64,000 bases of DNA, from positions 1-64,000 of the forward strand of contig JAGVKB010000113.1 in NCBI GenBank assembly GCA_020050835.1, read 5' to 3'. Within the stretch, counting starts at the first letter, position 1, and every line of letters starts with the position of its first letter. The notes under the pieces are model-generated. The model had not been told where the DNA came from. It saw only the letters and a program-made list of their open reading frames with translations, and did not search any database. Below are positions 43,575 through 52,691 of this stretch, in pieces. A program made the position numbers and the translations under genes. The stretch is from Candidatus Obscuribacterales bacterium. GTDB lineage: Bacteria; Cyanobacteriota; Vampirovibrionia; Obscuribacterales; Obscuribacteraceae.

Positions 43575-44837
43575 TTGAGAGACTATTTTGATTTGATACG
43601 TTTGACTTTTGCGCGCCTGCTGCCGGTATTGAACTTCTTTCTGCTTGCGATGCTGCCTGTGTTCGTGGTTGGATCGCCGGCGAGCGCTCAGTTGAATGGT
43701 GTCTCCGAGGTCGGACACAGCTTTCAGTCCGATGCGCGGGGCGGATGCGAAGTTGCGATCGGGGACACCGGGCTGGCGCACGTTCGTCAACCTGCATCTG
43801 TTTTGCTTCAATCTAAGGCTAAGTTCGATTCCAAGATTACAAATATCTTTGTCCGGAATCATTGGAGTGCTACCAGCGATGGTGCATTTTCGACGATCAA
43901 GCAATTGCTCTCCTATAATTTGGGAGCCACCGTTCCGTTAGCCGAGCGAAATGGACTCGGTTTGGCATGGGAGACCGGCGGCTGGAGCACGCGCTTCAAG
44001 AATCGCTACGTACAGTACCCAGGGGTTGCAGAGACGTCGGTTGATCTGAAGAAATACTCTATCTATGCCAATTTTGGCAGAAAGCTGACAGACAAGCTGT
44101 ACGTCGGCGGCGGACCGCACCTTCAAATCGTCAAATTTACAACCGATCTTGTGCTTGGCAATGGCGGCTTGAAGTGGCCAAACAGCTACTCGGTCGGAGC
44201 GGGGTTCCAATTGGGGAGCATCTACAATCTCACCAAGAAGGTAAGGCTTGGCGCCAGTTACGTCTCGCCGACTTTTATGAGTTCAATGACGAGCCACCGG
44301 GCGAAGTACCTAGTACCAGGCGCAGGAGAATTGGCCGGACCGCTGACGGTAAAGCCGTTCACCATGCCTGGCAGGGTCTCTTTCGGAGTAAGCTTTAAGC
44401 CCACCGAGAAGCTCAAGCTTGCCACTGAAGCTGGTTACCTGAATTATCGAAACAGTCTGTACGGCAATGTTAGGATTGGTGGCATTTTCAATACCAGATT
44501 CGGCCCGGGCTTTAAGGACATCTGGGTAATCAACTCCGGACTGGACTATGATTTCAATCGAAACTGGAGCGGCTCTGTCGGTTATGTATGGAACAGCGCT
44601 CCGATTTCACGAAAGCAGATGATTCCCATTTTCGCTTCGAATACTCAAAACATGTTCACCTGGGGATTGCGTTACAGGCGCGGGCGCTGGTGGACTGGGT
44701 TTGCTCATATCATCGGACTTCCGGCCGTGACCCGCTCGACTCCAGTCACTCATCTGGCCCTCGGCACTGATTACCAGAACAGCGCTGTCAGACAGATGCT
44801 ACAGAGCTTTAACTGCGGAGTCGGCTTCTACTTTTAG
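43575..44837 (+). CDS. Predicted outer-membrane beta-barrel protein
   Basis: About 420 residues, TTG start at 43575 (other in-frame TTG codons near 43593 are possible). Signal peptide up to GSPASAQ (about residue 38). The mature protein has alternating short beta strands with aromatic girdle residues (RYVQYPGVAETSVDLKKYSI, KLYVGGGPHLQIVKF, WSGSVGYVWNSAPISRKQM) and ends in GVGFYF; a terminal Phe is the usual outer-membrane signature. It resembles FadL/OmpP1-like barrels in style, but no family is certain. Probably co-transcribed with the TPR gene. Confidence 0.7.
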   Translation: MRDYFDLIRLTFARLLPVLNFFLLAMLPVFVVGSPASAQLNGVSEVGHSFQSDARGGCEVAIGDTGLAHVRQPASVLLQSKAKFDSKITNIFVRNHWSATSDGAFSTIKQLLSYNLGATVPLAERNGLGLAWETGGWSTRFKNRYVQYPGVAETSVDLKKYSIYANFGRKLTDKLYVGGGPHLQIVKFTTDLVLGNGGLKWPNSYSVGAGFQLGSIYNLTKKVRLGASYVSPTFMSSMTSHRAKYLVPGAGELAGPLTVKPFTMPGRVSFGVSFKPTEKLKLATEAGYLNYRNSLYGNVRIGGIFNTRFGPGFKDIWVINSGLDYDFNRNWSGSVGYVWNSAPISRKQMIPIFASNTQNMFTWGLRYRRGRWWTGFAHIIGLPAVTRSTPVTHLALGTDYQNSAVRQMLQSFNCGVGFYF

Positions 44838-45144
44838 TGACGCAAAGTACTGCTTTCTACCTTTTAATAGACTACATTGCCGCTTGGTAATTTGAAAGCA
44901 GCGCGGGCTGCAAGTTAGATCGCGTGAGCCATTTAGCCGCCACCCGAATGCCGGAAAACACAACATTCTGCAGCCGATGTCCGAAAAATTCCTTTGACAA
45001 AGGCGTTGTCAAGACCGCTAATGGATAGTTAAGGGGGTGTTAATCTGCCGACCAAGAAATATCGACTGTTGGGTCTGTCTATATAGCTTGTGAGTCGAAG
45101 AGCACCTTTTGGGATAGCACAAACAATTCTGGGGGCAGTAACTC
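44838..45144. other. Intergenic region upstream of the first CAP gene
   Basis: 307 bases without a gene. It holds the dyad-flanked promoter at 44994-45022. No terminator hairpin with U-run was seen after the barrel gene. Confidence 0.45.
44994..45022 (+). promoter_or_regulatory. Promoter with dyad over the -35 box, upstream of the first CAP gene
   Basis: A perfect TTGACA (44994-44999), a 17-base spacer and GCTAAT (45017-45022). The -35 box belongs to a perfect 7-base inverted repeat, TTGACAA (44994-45000) and TTGTCAA (45006-45012). The dyad may be an operator or a back-to-back -35 pair. Confidence 0.4.
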
Positions 45145-46080
45145 TTGCTGCTTGCAGTCATATTGCTGTGTCTGAACCTCATATTGGTTCAGGGGCCTGT
45201 TTTGGGCCGGGAATATTTTTCTCCTCAATCGAGTGGAGAATGGCTCAATCTGCGGCAGGCGCGCCAATACATGGTCGGACTAATAAACAGGGATAGAGCA
45301 TCCTATGGTCTGCCACCAGTAGAGCTCGACGATGTGGCCAGTGTCGTGGGTCAAAGACATACAGTCGAGATGGCGCTATCGAAATATGTAAGTCACTGGG
45401 ATGCCCTCGGGCGCAAACCCGATCAAAGATATTCTGAGCAAGGCGGTCAAGCTGCCGTTTCAGAGAACGTTCTGGTTACCCACGACTTTGCTCCTGGTGA
45501 AAATTACATGCTGGCTCCCACTCAGCTTTTCTACAGCAAAGAGCTGGAGCAGATCGAGTCCTTGTTCTTCAATGAGCCTCCGCCTGAAGATGGGCATCGC
45601 CGGAACATCTTGCACGCGTCCCACAATAAGGTTGGAATTGGATTGACTATGACCGTTCCAGGCAATCGAGTAATCTGCGCTCAGGAGTTCGTCAATCAAT
45701 ACGGCAAGATAAATAAGGTGCCGGCGCTGCACGCTCGTGGTGCAAGCTTCCCGGTCAAGGGAGAATTGCCCAAAGGGGTCTCGGTCTACAGCGTTGATAT
45801 TTATCGAGAAGCGGCACCGACACCGATGTCGACTACCGAGCTCAGAGCAACCCATTCTTACTACCTTCCCACCGAAAGAATTGCCCGTTATTTACCGTCG
45901 CCGTACACGTCTGCCTCCAGAGTGGATGTCGCTGCCACGCAATCAGGAGAGAGATTCTCCGTCGATGTCAGAGCCGGACAGAATTGGACACCAGGGCTCT
46001 ATTACGTTGTTGTCTGGGTGAAGCGGTCTGATAGCAATGTGCCGCTGGTCACTTCGTCGCAGACAGTGGCTATAAATTAG
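45145..46080 (+). CDS. Secreted CAP-domain (SCP/PR1) protein, copy 1
   Basis: A 311-residue protein, TTG start after GGGGGCAG. Signal peptide MLLAVILLCLNLILVQG. The CAP domain (about 40-190) has MVGLINRDRASYGLPPVELD, SKYVSHWD, SENVLVTHDF, and GHRRNILHASHNKVGIG. The C-terminal about 120 residues are a second, beta-rich domain (ELPKGVSVYSVDIYREA, PGLYYVVVWVKRSD) shared with copy 2. CAP proteins occur in many secreted contexts; the function here is unknown. It pairs with the paralogue at 47316-48251. Confidence 0.88.
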   Translation: MLLAVILLCLNLILVQGPVLGREYFSPQSSGEWLNLRQARQYMVGLINRDRASYGLPPVELDDVASVVGQRHTVEMALSKYVSHWDALGRKPDQRYSEQGGQAAVSENVLVTHDFAPGENYMLAPTQLFYSKELEQIESLFFNEPPPEDGHRRNILHASHNKVGIGLTMTVPGNRVICAQEFVNQYGKINKVPALHARGASFPVKGELPKGVSVYSVDIYREAAPTPMSTTELRATHSYYLPTERIARYLPSPYTSASRVDVAATQSGERFSVDVRAGQNWTPGLYYVVVWVKRSDSNVPLVTSSQTVAIN

Positions 46081-46208
46081 TGGTTCAGCTTCGAGCGTGC
46101 TTCAAGCAATTTCAATTTGGCTCTACGGGCAGTCGCCTTGCCTGAAGGCTGAGAAAAATTGTGACCGATCCTGGCTATCGTTTTGGAGTCACCTGGTTTA
46201 ATGCTCAA
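46077..46208 (-). CDS. Candidate small basic protein, 43 residues
   Basis: After the Uma2 stop the minus strand continues in another frame from a TTG at 46208 that overlaps that stop. The product starts MSIKPGDSKTIARIGHNF and ends with a basic helix (ARRAKLKLLEARSKL). Composition and lack of rare-codon noise look protein-like, but the frame is short and has no ribosome-binding site, so translation would depend on coupling to the Uma2 gene. Its end overlaps the CAP copy 1 stop by 4 bases. Confidence 0.35.
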   Translation of the reverse strand: MSIKPGDSKTIARIGHNFSQPSGKATARRAKLKLLEARSKLNH

Positions 46209-46909
46209 GCATGCGTTCTTGCCAATCTGTTTACGAACGAAGTATGCTCGGAAGATGCCAAGCCTTCAGCCAATGTTTTCATCGATTGGCGGTAGTCTAG
46301 AGATGTTAATGCTCGATTGTCTATCCACAGTCCGGGAAAGACTTTCGAGCGAGTGATACCGGCATCATTGGCTCTAAGTTTTCGGCGGCCAATCAGGTCA
46401 AACCACAATATCTCTTTTGGCTTAAGGCAAATCACCAGGTATTCTAAGACTCCGGAGCGCAAGTACAGCTTCTTTTTCAGGTGAAGATCAATTGACCGGC
46501 TGCTGTTTGCGACCTCAGCAACTAGTTCCGGCGCACCCAGTACATAAGGACCGTTGCCAGCGTTGAAGGCATCCTTGGACTGACCAAGGTATTCAGGTAA
46601 CACTCGCAAGAAAGCGTCCGGTTGGACTTCATCTTTTTGACTGAGAATGACCGTAGCATTGTCACAAACTTGGACGCCTGGTGTTGATGCCTCGTACGCT
46701 ACTAAAATCGCAATCAGTCTGGCGTGAGCTTTTCCATGTGGCTGGGCAAGCGGTTCGGCGACATAGACTGTGCCGTTTACTAGTTCGGCTTTGAAGGTTT
46801 CAGGCATGCTTTCATAAAGGTTGTGAAACTCCTTTTGCTCGAAGGAGTCTCCGTTGTGCAATTCGGTGACAGCCTGACAGCTGGAATGCTTGCGAGCGGC
46901 TGTGGACAT
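46205..46909 (-). CDS. Uma2-family (DUF820) PD-(D/E)XK-like nuclease
   Basis: About 234 residues from the ATG at 46909; a perfect TATAAT at 46999-46994 just upstream supports this start over the longer frame to 47188. The core has AELVNGTVYVAEP, PHGKAHARLIAILVAYE, DNATVILSQKDEVQPDAFLRV (the D-x-Q-P-D metal motif), GAPELVAEVANSSRSIDLHLKKKLYLRSGVLEYLVI. These are hallmarks of Uma2 proteins, abundant in Cyanobacteria and their relatives. Function is unproven. It sits in opposite direction between two CAP paralogues. Confidence 0.83.
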   Translation of the reverse strand: MSTAARKHSSCQAVTELHNGDSFEQKEFHNLYESMPETFKAELVNGTVYVAEPLAQPHGKAHARLIAILVAYEASTPGVQVCDNATVILSQKDEVQPDAFLRVLPEYLGQSKDAFNAGNGPYVLGAPELVAEVANSSRSIDLHLKKKLYLRSGVLEYLVICLKPKEILWFDLIGRRKLRANDAGITRSKVFPGLWIDNRALTSLDYRQSMKTLAEGLASSEHTSFVNRLARTHA

Positions 46910-47315
46910 TACTTGAATCCTCTGTGCCTCGGTCGAGCCCCGCAGAATGGCGTGTGATCGCACTTTATCGTCTGATTCTCTTGGAGTGTTTCTATTATAG
47001 ACAGCTAACTGCCCGAAAAAGTTCAACGTGCAAGCAGGCAACAACCATTCGCTGGCTAAGGTTAAATCCTTAGAGGAGCGTTGTCTGAGTAGCTCGTAGT
47101 TGATTGCTCGGGCAACCAAGAAAGGGTGAGAGGTTAGTCTGTCACCGCCGCCGAGCACGTTGTAGTCGAATGTGAATTGAATGTCCATATGATGCAGATC
47201 TGCTCTAGCCCAGCGGTGTTCGTCGAAGAATTAAGGAAACTTGAATAAGTTTCCCCGTTACTGGGCATAAATCAAGCGGAAGACTTAGCACGAACATTCC
47301 TGGAGGCAGTAACAG
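46910..47315. other. Region between the Uma2 gene and the second CAP gene
   Basis: 406 bases. On the minus strand the Uma2 frame stays open to 47188, but that part lacks family similarity and holds the TATAAT at 46999-46994, so it is probably leader DNA or a decayed segment. The plus strand has TTGAAT near 47240, a weak -35 candidate for CAP copy 2. Confidence 0.4.
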
Positions 47316-48251
47316 TTGCTGCTCGCCATAATATTGTTGTGCCTGAACCTGGTGATGGTTCAGGGACCGGTTTCAGGCCGGACATTGAGCGCTCCGGCCG
47401 ACGGTGGAGAGTTGTTGGAGCTCAACGCTGCGCGTGCGTATATGGTCGGTCTCATCAATCGGGACCGGGCTTCTCTGGGGTTGGCACCGGTTGAGCTCGA
47501 TCCGGTTGCAACGGCTGCCGGTCAAGAGCACAGCGACGATATGGGCGTATCCAAGTACGTCAGTCACTGGGATATGCAAGGACGCAAGCCGGATCAACGG
47601 TATTCGGAAGTCGGCGGGCAAGGTGCGGTCTCTGAAAATGTACTCGTGACCCATGATTTCGCAGAGGGTGAAAGGTACTGGCTGGCTCCTCAGCAACTGT
47701 TCCGCAAGGCCGAGCTCGAGCAGATGGAAGCGCTCTTTTTCGAGGAGCAAGCGCCCAATGACGGTCATCGCAAAAACATCTTGAATCCGCATCACAACCG
47801 CGTTGGAATCGGTCTTACACTCACTCTGCCGGGTGGGCGGGTATCCTGTACTCAAGAATTCGTCAATCAGTACGGCAGCATCAGCAAGTTGCCCGATCAA
47901 CATCAGCGCGGGGAAAGAATTGCCGTCAAGGGCGAGTTTCCCAAGGGTGTGTCTATCTACAGTGTCGACATATACAGAGAGGCGCAGCCGCGCCCGATGA
48001 CGCGCTCAGAACTGAGAGCTACTCATTCTTATACTTTACCGACGGAGAACGTCGCGCGTTACTTCCCACCTCCATATCTTTCTCCGGCGAAAATGAACGT
48101 CATGAAAACCGACGACGGGGAGAAGTTTGCCATCGACGTGAAAGCCGGCGAAGATTGGAAGCCAGGGCTCTATTATGTGGTGGTTTGGGTGAAGAAGGCG
48201 GACAGCACCAGCCCGCTGGTGACATCAACTCAAACGGTTGCTATTAACTGA
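47316..48251 (+). CDS. Secreted CAP-domain (SCP/PR1) protein, copy 2
   Basis: A 311-residue paralogue of the protein at 45145-46080, equal in length and similar throughout, with TTG start and GGAGG 9 bases upstream. Signal peptide LLAIILLCLNLVMVQG. CAP motifs: MVGLINRDRASLGLAPVELD, SKYVSHWDMQGRKPDQRYSE, GHRKNILNPHHNRVGIG. The beta-rich C-terminal domain ends in VTSTQTVAIN, almost the same as copy 1. The pair arose by duplication, and the Uma2 gene separates them. Confidence 0.88.
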   Translation: MLLAIILLCLNLVMVQGPVSGRTLSAPADGGELLELNAARAYMVGLINRDRASLGLAPVELDPVATAAGQEHSDDMGVSKYVSHWDMQGRKPDQRYSEVGGQGAVSENVLVTHDFAEGERYWLAPQQLFRKAELEQMEALFFEEQAPNDGHRKNILNPHHNRVGIGLTLTLPGGRVSCTQEFVNQYGSISKLPDQHQRGERIAVKGEFPKGVSIYSVDIYREAQPRPMTRSELRATHSYTLPTENVARYFPPPYLSPAKMNVMKTDDGEKFAIDVKAGEDWKPGLYYVVVWVKKADSTSPLVTSTQTVAIN

Positions 48252-48271
48252 CAACCAAAGCTGAACTGAGC

Positions 48272-50113
48272 TTAAGTCCGCTCTGTTTCGCGGTGCTTTT
48301 TGAACTGTATCTTCTCGATCTCTCTGACAGCAAGGCTGTATGAAACCAGGTTGCCGTTACCTTTCTGCTTGGCCCACATCATGTGTTGAACGGCCTGCTT
48401 ATGATCTCCACCAGTCAACATCATATTGATGCCTATGTAGGCATGAACATCGGTCAACTTGTCCAGATCGTCGCCAGCTTGAGCGAGTAGCTCGTCTTCT
48501 TTTATCTCGTGGTGCAGATATCGAATGACGGCGTAGGGCCACTGTGTGGTGTCGACTCTCTCTGCGGCAGCTCCAAGCAGCTGCTGAGCTTCATTGGTCT
48601 GGTGATTGACGTTGAAACCGAGATAACCCAGGATGACGGCGGACAGCGAGAGCTCTCCACGCCAGTTAGTCATCTCCAGATAGCGTTTCAAGTCGACTAG
48701 GGCGGTCTGGTTCTTGATCATCAAAATGCGTGTAGTGGCCCGGTAATAATACTCATCCGGGTTGCTGATCTTGTGCACTTCCTTGGCGCCTTTGACCGGA
48801 TCCAGCGGCAATTCATAGAGTGCTAGAGCGTAGTGTGGATCGTATTTGATCGCTTGTTGCATGTCCTTTGTCGCTTGTTCGTAGTGGTGCATCAGAAAGT
48901 GACTGATCGCGCGATCGTAATACGCAAGTGCAAAGTTTGGCTTCAGTCGTATTGCTTCATCGTAGTCAGGAACAGCCTTTTCATGCTGACCGATTTCGGC
49001 GTAACTGATCGCTCTATGACAGATGTATTTCGGTTCGCCTGGTTTTAAGCTGAGCGCTTTGTTGTAATCCTTGATGGCGGTCTGGTATTGCTTGAGCTGG
49101 TGCTCGCACAGCCCGCGATTGTCATAGCCGACCGGGTTGTTGGGATCTCTTTGAATGGCTGCATTGGCGCTGGCCATGGCAGCTTTATAATTGCCCATGA
49201 GATACTCGGTTCTGCTGCGGCTCAACATTCCGCCTGATTCCTTTGCGGACTGCTGAAGCGCTAATCCCTTGTTTATGTCCTGCAAGCTCTTTTGATACTG
49301 CTCGAGTTTCGAGTAGACGTTGCCGCGTGTCGTATACGCCTGAGCCAGATTCGGATTGAGCTTAACAGCTTCGTTCAAGTCTCTGAGGGCGTCTTGGAAC
49401 TTCCCAAGCTTGTAATACGAATAGCCGCGGCTCGCATACGCAGAGGCAAGCGCTGGATCAAGCTTAAGAGCCTGATTGAGATCTTCGATCGCCCGGTCGA
49501 ATTGCTCAAGTTGATTGTATGCAGTTCCGCGTTGCTCGAATGCGCCGGCATCGGTTGGATCTTCTTCAATCGCTTTGTTCATCTCCTCAATCGTTTTATT
49601 AGGATCGCTCGAGGTTGCTTGAGAATGAGACCCGGCTCTCTTGACCGGTGTCGGCGTGGTCAAGCCGGTGACTGAGGCGCTGGCGGTCTCCGTCTTTCTT
49701 GGTGATTCTTCTTTCTGAAGCACCTGGCCTTCTTGTGTGACAGCCGGAGTCGGTTTCGGTAGTGGAGCAACGGCAGCTGGTTGCGCTTCCGGTTCGGCCG
49801 GCGGTGCCACAGCTGCTGGTGACGCAGTCGGTTCTGGTGAAAGGGTAGGTGCTGGCGGCGTCGGCGGCTCGGCAGACGGCGGGTTGGGTACAGTTGGATC
49901 TAAAACTGGCGTCGGTGTTGGCAATTGCGGTGCCGGCGCAGTCGGATCAAAGCCCATTTGTGCACCACCGGTAGGGTCAGCCAGTGCGCTCTTGGCTGTT
50001 AAGAGCAGGATGGAGGCAACCAGGAGAGCCGCTAAGAGTGGACCTTTCCTGTCAGTCCGGTAGAAATTGTTGGATCTGTGATTGGCTTTCATCTCTTTCG
50101 TGGCATTCTCCAT
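48272..50113 (-). CDS. Exported TPR protein with Pro/Ala-rich N-terminal linker
   Basis: A 613-residue protein. A signal peptide (LLAALLVASILLLTAKSALA) lies after about 24 polar residues; an ATG at 50092 is an alternative start. Residues about 55-165 are a Pro/Ala/Val/Glu-rich linker. Ten or more TPRs follow (DPTDAGAFEQRGTAYNQLEQFDRAI, DPALASAYASRGYSYYKLGKF, NPNLAQAYTTRGNVYSKLEQY), then a helical C-terminal domain. The linker may span the periplasm or peptidoglycan. It follows the Pro/Gly-rich repeat gene on the same strand. Confidence 0.85.
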   Translation of the reverse strand: MENATKEMKANHRSNNFYRTDRKGPLLAALLVASILLLTAKSALADPTGGAQMGFDPTAPAPQLPTPTPVLDPTVPNPPSAEPPTPPAPTLSPEPTASPAAVAPPAEPEAQPAAVAPLPKPTPAVTQEGQVLQKEESPRKTETASASVTGLTTPTPVKRAGSHSQATSSDPNKTIEEMNKAIEEDPTDAGAFEQRGTAYNQLEQFDRAIEDLNQALKLDPALASAYASRGYSYYKLGKFQDALRDLNEAVKLNPNLAQAYTTRGNVYSKLEQYQKSLQDINKGLALQQSAKESGGMLSRSRTEYLMGNYKAAMASANAAIQRDPNNPVGYDNRGLCEHQLKQYQTAIKDYNKALSLKPGEPKYICHRAISYAEIGQHEKAVPDYDEAIRLKPNFALAYYDRAISHFLMHHYEQATKDMQQAIKYDPHYALALYELPLDPVKGAKEVHKISNPDEYYYRATTRILMIKNQTALVDLKRYLEMTNWRGELSLSAVILGYLGFNVNHQTNEAQQLLGAAAERVDTTQWPYAVIRYLHHEIKEDELLAQAGDDLDKLTDVHAYIGINMMLTGGDHKQAVQHMMWAKQKGNGNLVSYSLAVREIEKIQFKKHRETERT

Positions 50114-50262
50114 GGATAGACATTGCGGATTGTTTGTTCAGCCCATACATGACTGATTCGAACAGTCTCTCTCTCTCATCCGCCGTCCAGCAAGGCGCCG
50201 GGCTAGTTCTAGAACAGATGCTGGTCCCGATTCACCAGCTCAGAAGGGGGCAAAGCAGTTGG

Positions 50263-52197
50263 TTATCCGGGACCTCCGACCAAACGGTGTGCGTAGTCTG
50301 GTGTTGTTGCAGACCGAGCATGTTGATAGTGGATGCCTTGTGGATCCGTGGCCCTCGAATAAATTACGACCTGATTGCGGGGTCTAGCGTGACCACGAGG
50401 TGTCGGATAGGGTACTGTCACCAATTTAGGACCTTGATACCAGTCCATGTTGTCGGCCGGTCCGCCCCAAAATCTGTGAACGCCGTCACCGGGAGGTCCA
50501 GGCATCCAGCCACCACCTTCAGGAATTCCTGGAATGATTGGCGGGATACCGATCGGTCCATAACCGCCAGGGTTGCCTGGCAGAATCGGCGGAAATCCGC
50601 CCGGGTTGAACGGACCATTGCCAGGATTACCGGGGATTACCGGCAGGGTGCCAATTGGCGGCGGTCTGTCATCGGGCGATCCGGGAATGACTGGGATCCC
50701 GCCGCCTGGTGAACCAGGAACGATTGGTGGCATTCCGATCGTTGGGCCTTCGCCCGGATTACCGGGAATGTTGGGCATTTCGCCGGGTGGAAATGGTGCT
50801 TCTCCGGGACCGCCCGGAATATAAGGCGATCCGCCTGGTCCACCGGGACCTTCACCGGGTTGTCCAGGTATGACTGGCACGGTACCGATCGGTCCTTCAC
50901 CAGGAGACCCGGGCGGTAGAACCGGTCCACCGGGAGGGAAGCCCTCGCCGGGAGAGCCCGGCGGCAAGACGATCGGAGGTCCGGGTGGAAAACCTTCACC
51001 CGGTGAGCCGGGCGGCAAGAATGGCAGTCCGGGTGGGAAACCACCGCCGGGAGAGCCGGGCGGCAAGAACGGCAGCCCAGGTGGGAAACCACCGCCGGGA
51101 GAGCCAGGCGGCAAGAATGGCAGTCCAGGTGGGAAACCACCACCGGGAGAGCCGGGCGGCAGAACTACTGGTGGTCCGGGCGGAACGTCACCTGGTCCAC
51201 CGGGCGGGAAACTAGGCGGAAAGCCACCTCCTGGTCCACCGGGTGGCAGAATCGGCGGTGGAAAGCCACCACCTGGTCCGCCTGGCGGCAAAACTACTGG
51301 TGGTCCTGGCGGGACGTCACCGGGTCCACCCGGTGGGAAAAACGGCGGAACTACTGGCGGCACTCCGGGCGGAAATCCTCCACCTGGCGGAAAGACTACT
51401 GGTGGCACACCGGGCGGAAATCCTCCACCTGGGGGAAAGACTACTGGTGGCACACCGGGCGGAAATGTCGGCGGAACACTACCAGGGGGAAATATCGGTG
51501 GGGGAAAAAACGGAGGTGGGCCGGCTATAGGAGGTCCTCCAGGAGGGCCCACCGGCGGGACCACTGGCGGCGGAAAAAAAGGGGGCGGACCTCCGGGTGG
51601 AAAGCCCGGCGGCGGGAAAAATGGAGGTGGGCCTCCTCCTGGTGGAAAGAAAGGCGGTATAGGCGGCCCACCCGGCGGCGGGAAGCCTGGCATCGGTGGA
51701 AATCCCGGTGGTGGAAATCCTGGCGGCACCTCCGGTGGCGGAAATCCCGGCGGCGGAAATCCTGGCGGCACATCCGTAGTCGGGAATCCTGGCGGCGGAA
51801 AGCCTGGCGGTGGGCAAAACGGCACCGGCATGCATTCCATCGGTTGGCAAGGCATGCAGATCGGATAACTAGGTTGGAAGTAGACAGGCGGGCAAGGCTC
51901 GCAGACCATCGGCATTTCAGGGAGGCACGGTCGGCAGCAACAGCCGCAACCGCAACCTGCCAGATGGATAATGTTGATGTTGATCTGCCGGTTATCTTGA
52001 ATATTGATGCTGTTATCAACTTGATTGATGATCTTGTTATGACAGCCGTTGACGTTGTTGATTACGTTGCGCTCGTTGCCGTAAATGTCGCAAAGATTCA
52101 AGTTCTGCTTCGGCGCGCACACCTCTTTGTGAGGCTGCGGCGGTTTCTCCGGATGATGCTCCGGCTGGGTTGGTTTTGGTTGTGGCAAATCACACAT
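50263..52197 (-). CDS. Pro/Gly-rich repeat protein with Cys-rich N-terminal region
   Basis: About 644 residues from the ATG at 52197. The N-terminus (MCDLPQPKPTQP) has no signal peptide. A segment rich in Asn and Ile follows (NVINNVNGCHNKIINQVDN), then a dense Cys cluster (AGCGCGCCCRPC and further CxxC pairs up to residue about 130). Residues about 130-590 are low complexity, with GFPPPGFPP units and then PGG/PPG-based tandem repeats; the last about 70 residues are ordinary (MDWYQGPKLVTVPYPT). It could be a cross-linked structural or surface protein; the export route is unclear. The antisense strand gives a collagen-like frame, which I treat as an artefact. Confidence 0.65.
   Translation of the reverse strand: MCDLPQPKPTQPEHHPEKPPQPHKEVCAPKQNLNLCDIYGNERNVINNVNGCHNKIINQVDNSINIQDNRQININIIHLAGCGCGCCCRPCLPEMPMVCEPCPPVYFQPSYPICMPCQPMECMPVPFCPPPGFPPPGFPTTDVPPGFPPPGFPPPEVPPGFPPPGFPPMPGFPPPGGPPIPPFFPPGGGPPPFFPPPGFPPGGPPPFFPPPVVPPVGPPGGPPIAGPPPFFPPPIFPPGSVPPTFPPGVPPVVFPPGGGFPPGVPPVVFPPGGGFPPGVPPVVPPFFPPGGPGDVPPGPPVVLPPGGPGGGFPPPILPPGGPGGGFPPSFPPGGPGDVPPGPPVVLPPGSPGGGFPPGLPFLPPGSPGGGFPPGLPFLPPGSPGGGFPPGLPFLPPGSPGEGFPPGPPIVLPPGSPGEGFPPGGPVLPPGSPGEGPIGTVPVIPGQPGEGPGGPGGSPYIPGGPGEAPFPPGEMPNIPGNPGEGPTIGMPPIVPGSPGGGIPVIPGSPDDRPPPIGTLPVIPGNPGNGPFNPGGFPPILPGNPGGYGPIGIPPIIPGIPEGGGWMPGPPGDGVHRFWGGPADNMDWYQGPKLVTVPYPTPRGHARPRNQVVIYSRATDPQGIHYQHARSATTPDYAHRLVGGPG
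51011..51154. repeat. Three tandem 48-bp copies in the Pro/Gly-rich gene
   Basis: Copies at 51011-51058, 51059-51106 and 51107-51154 differ at only a few bases and encode the 16-residue unit PPGSPGGGFPPGLPFL on the minus strand. A diverged copy flanks them on the low-coordinate side. Recent expansion by slippage or unequal crossing-over is likely. Confidence 0.85.
51356..51466. repeat. 45-bp tandem repeats in the Pro/Gly-rich gene
   Basis: Two full copies (51356-51400, 51401-51445) and a partial third (51446-51466) encode the 15-residue unit around PPGGGFPPGVPPVVF on the minus strand. The copies are nearly identical. Confidence 0.8.
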
Positions 52198-52253
52198 GCT
52201 GTTCGTCTCTTCTGAGCAGATGTTGCCGATGTTACGCAGTTCCCAGCAAGGAA

Positions 52254-52448
52254 TCAAGCACTGAGCGTGGTGGTTCTCCCATTGCGCCCCACGGTTTCTC
52301 CCAGCCCGAGCGTTCGGTCAGTTAGTTCAGTCGCTTTGTTAGGCAGTGATGTCGCCTCTTTGGGCAATCTTTTATATGCGTCCGCATACAGCTTCTCAGG
52401 CATTAGTTCAGGCTCGATACTAATAGCGGTGCATTGCTGGGAGATCAA
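52254..52448 (-). CDS. Candidate small exported protein, start codon unclear
   Basis: From a TTG at 52448 the frame gives 64 residues, including ELMPEKLYADAYKRLPKEA and ending TTTLSA. In the same frame upstream of the TTG the codons read SLLGLAAAFCLISQQC, a signal-peptide-like segment, but only an ATT near 52500 could start it. The gene would precede the Pro/Gly-rich gene on the same strand by about 55 bases. Composition looks protein-like, but evidence is limited. The rest of 52198-52691 holds no other gene; a bulged hairpin (about 52520-52555) is present. Confidence 0.3.
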   Translation of the reverse strand: MISQQCTAISIEPELMPEKLYADAYKRLPKEATSLPNKATELTDRTLGLGETVGRNGRTTTLSA

Positions 52449-52691
52449 GCAGAATGCGGCTGCTAATCCAAGTAAAGATTGATTTCGGTCTGGTAAAATC
52501 GTAACAAAGGGTAGATACCAGCAGACCGCTCGTCGTCAAAACGAGCTGCTGCTTTGCTTGTAGCGCTGAAGTCTTGCGTAAAGCGTTTGGTCTACGTAGT
52601 TCCACCAGTTACAAAGTGCGGTGCGGTTCCTTATATTTGATTGCCATCAAGGTATCTTTATTGCAATTAGAAATTCAGGAAATAGCCCGCT

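Noticed and set aside
50985-51470. CRISPR-like array
   Set aside because: The copies are adjacent without spacers and lie in frame in a coding sequence; they are tandem coding repeats.
50870-51868. Plus-strand collagen-like open frame of 332 codons (GGKPPPGEPGG units)
   Set aside because: It is the complement of the Pro/Gly repeats of the minus-strand gene; Pro and Gly codons (CCN/GGN) read as Gly/Pro on the other strand. The minus-strand frame is longer and has non-repetitive ends.
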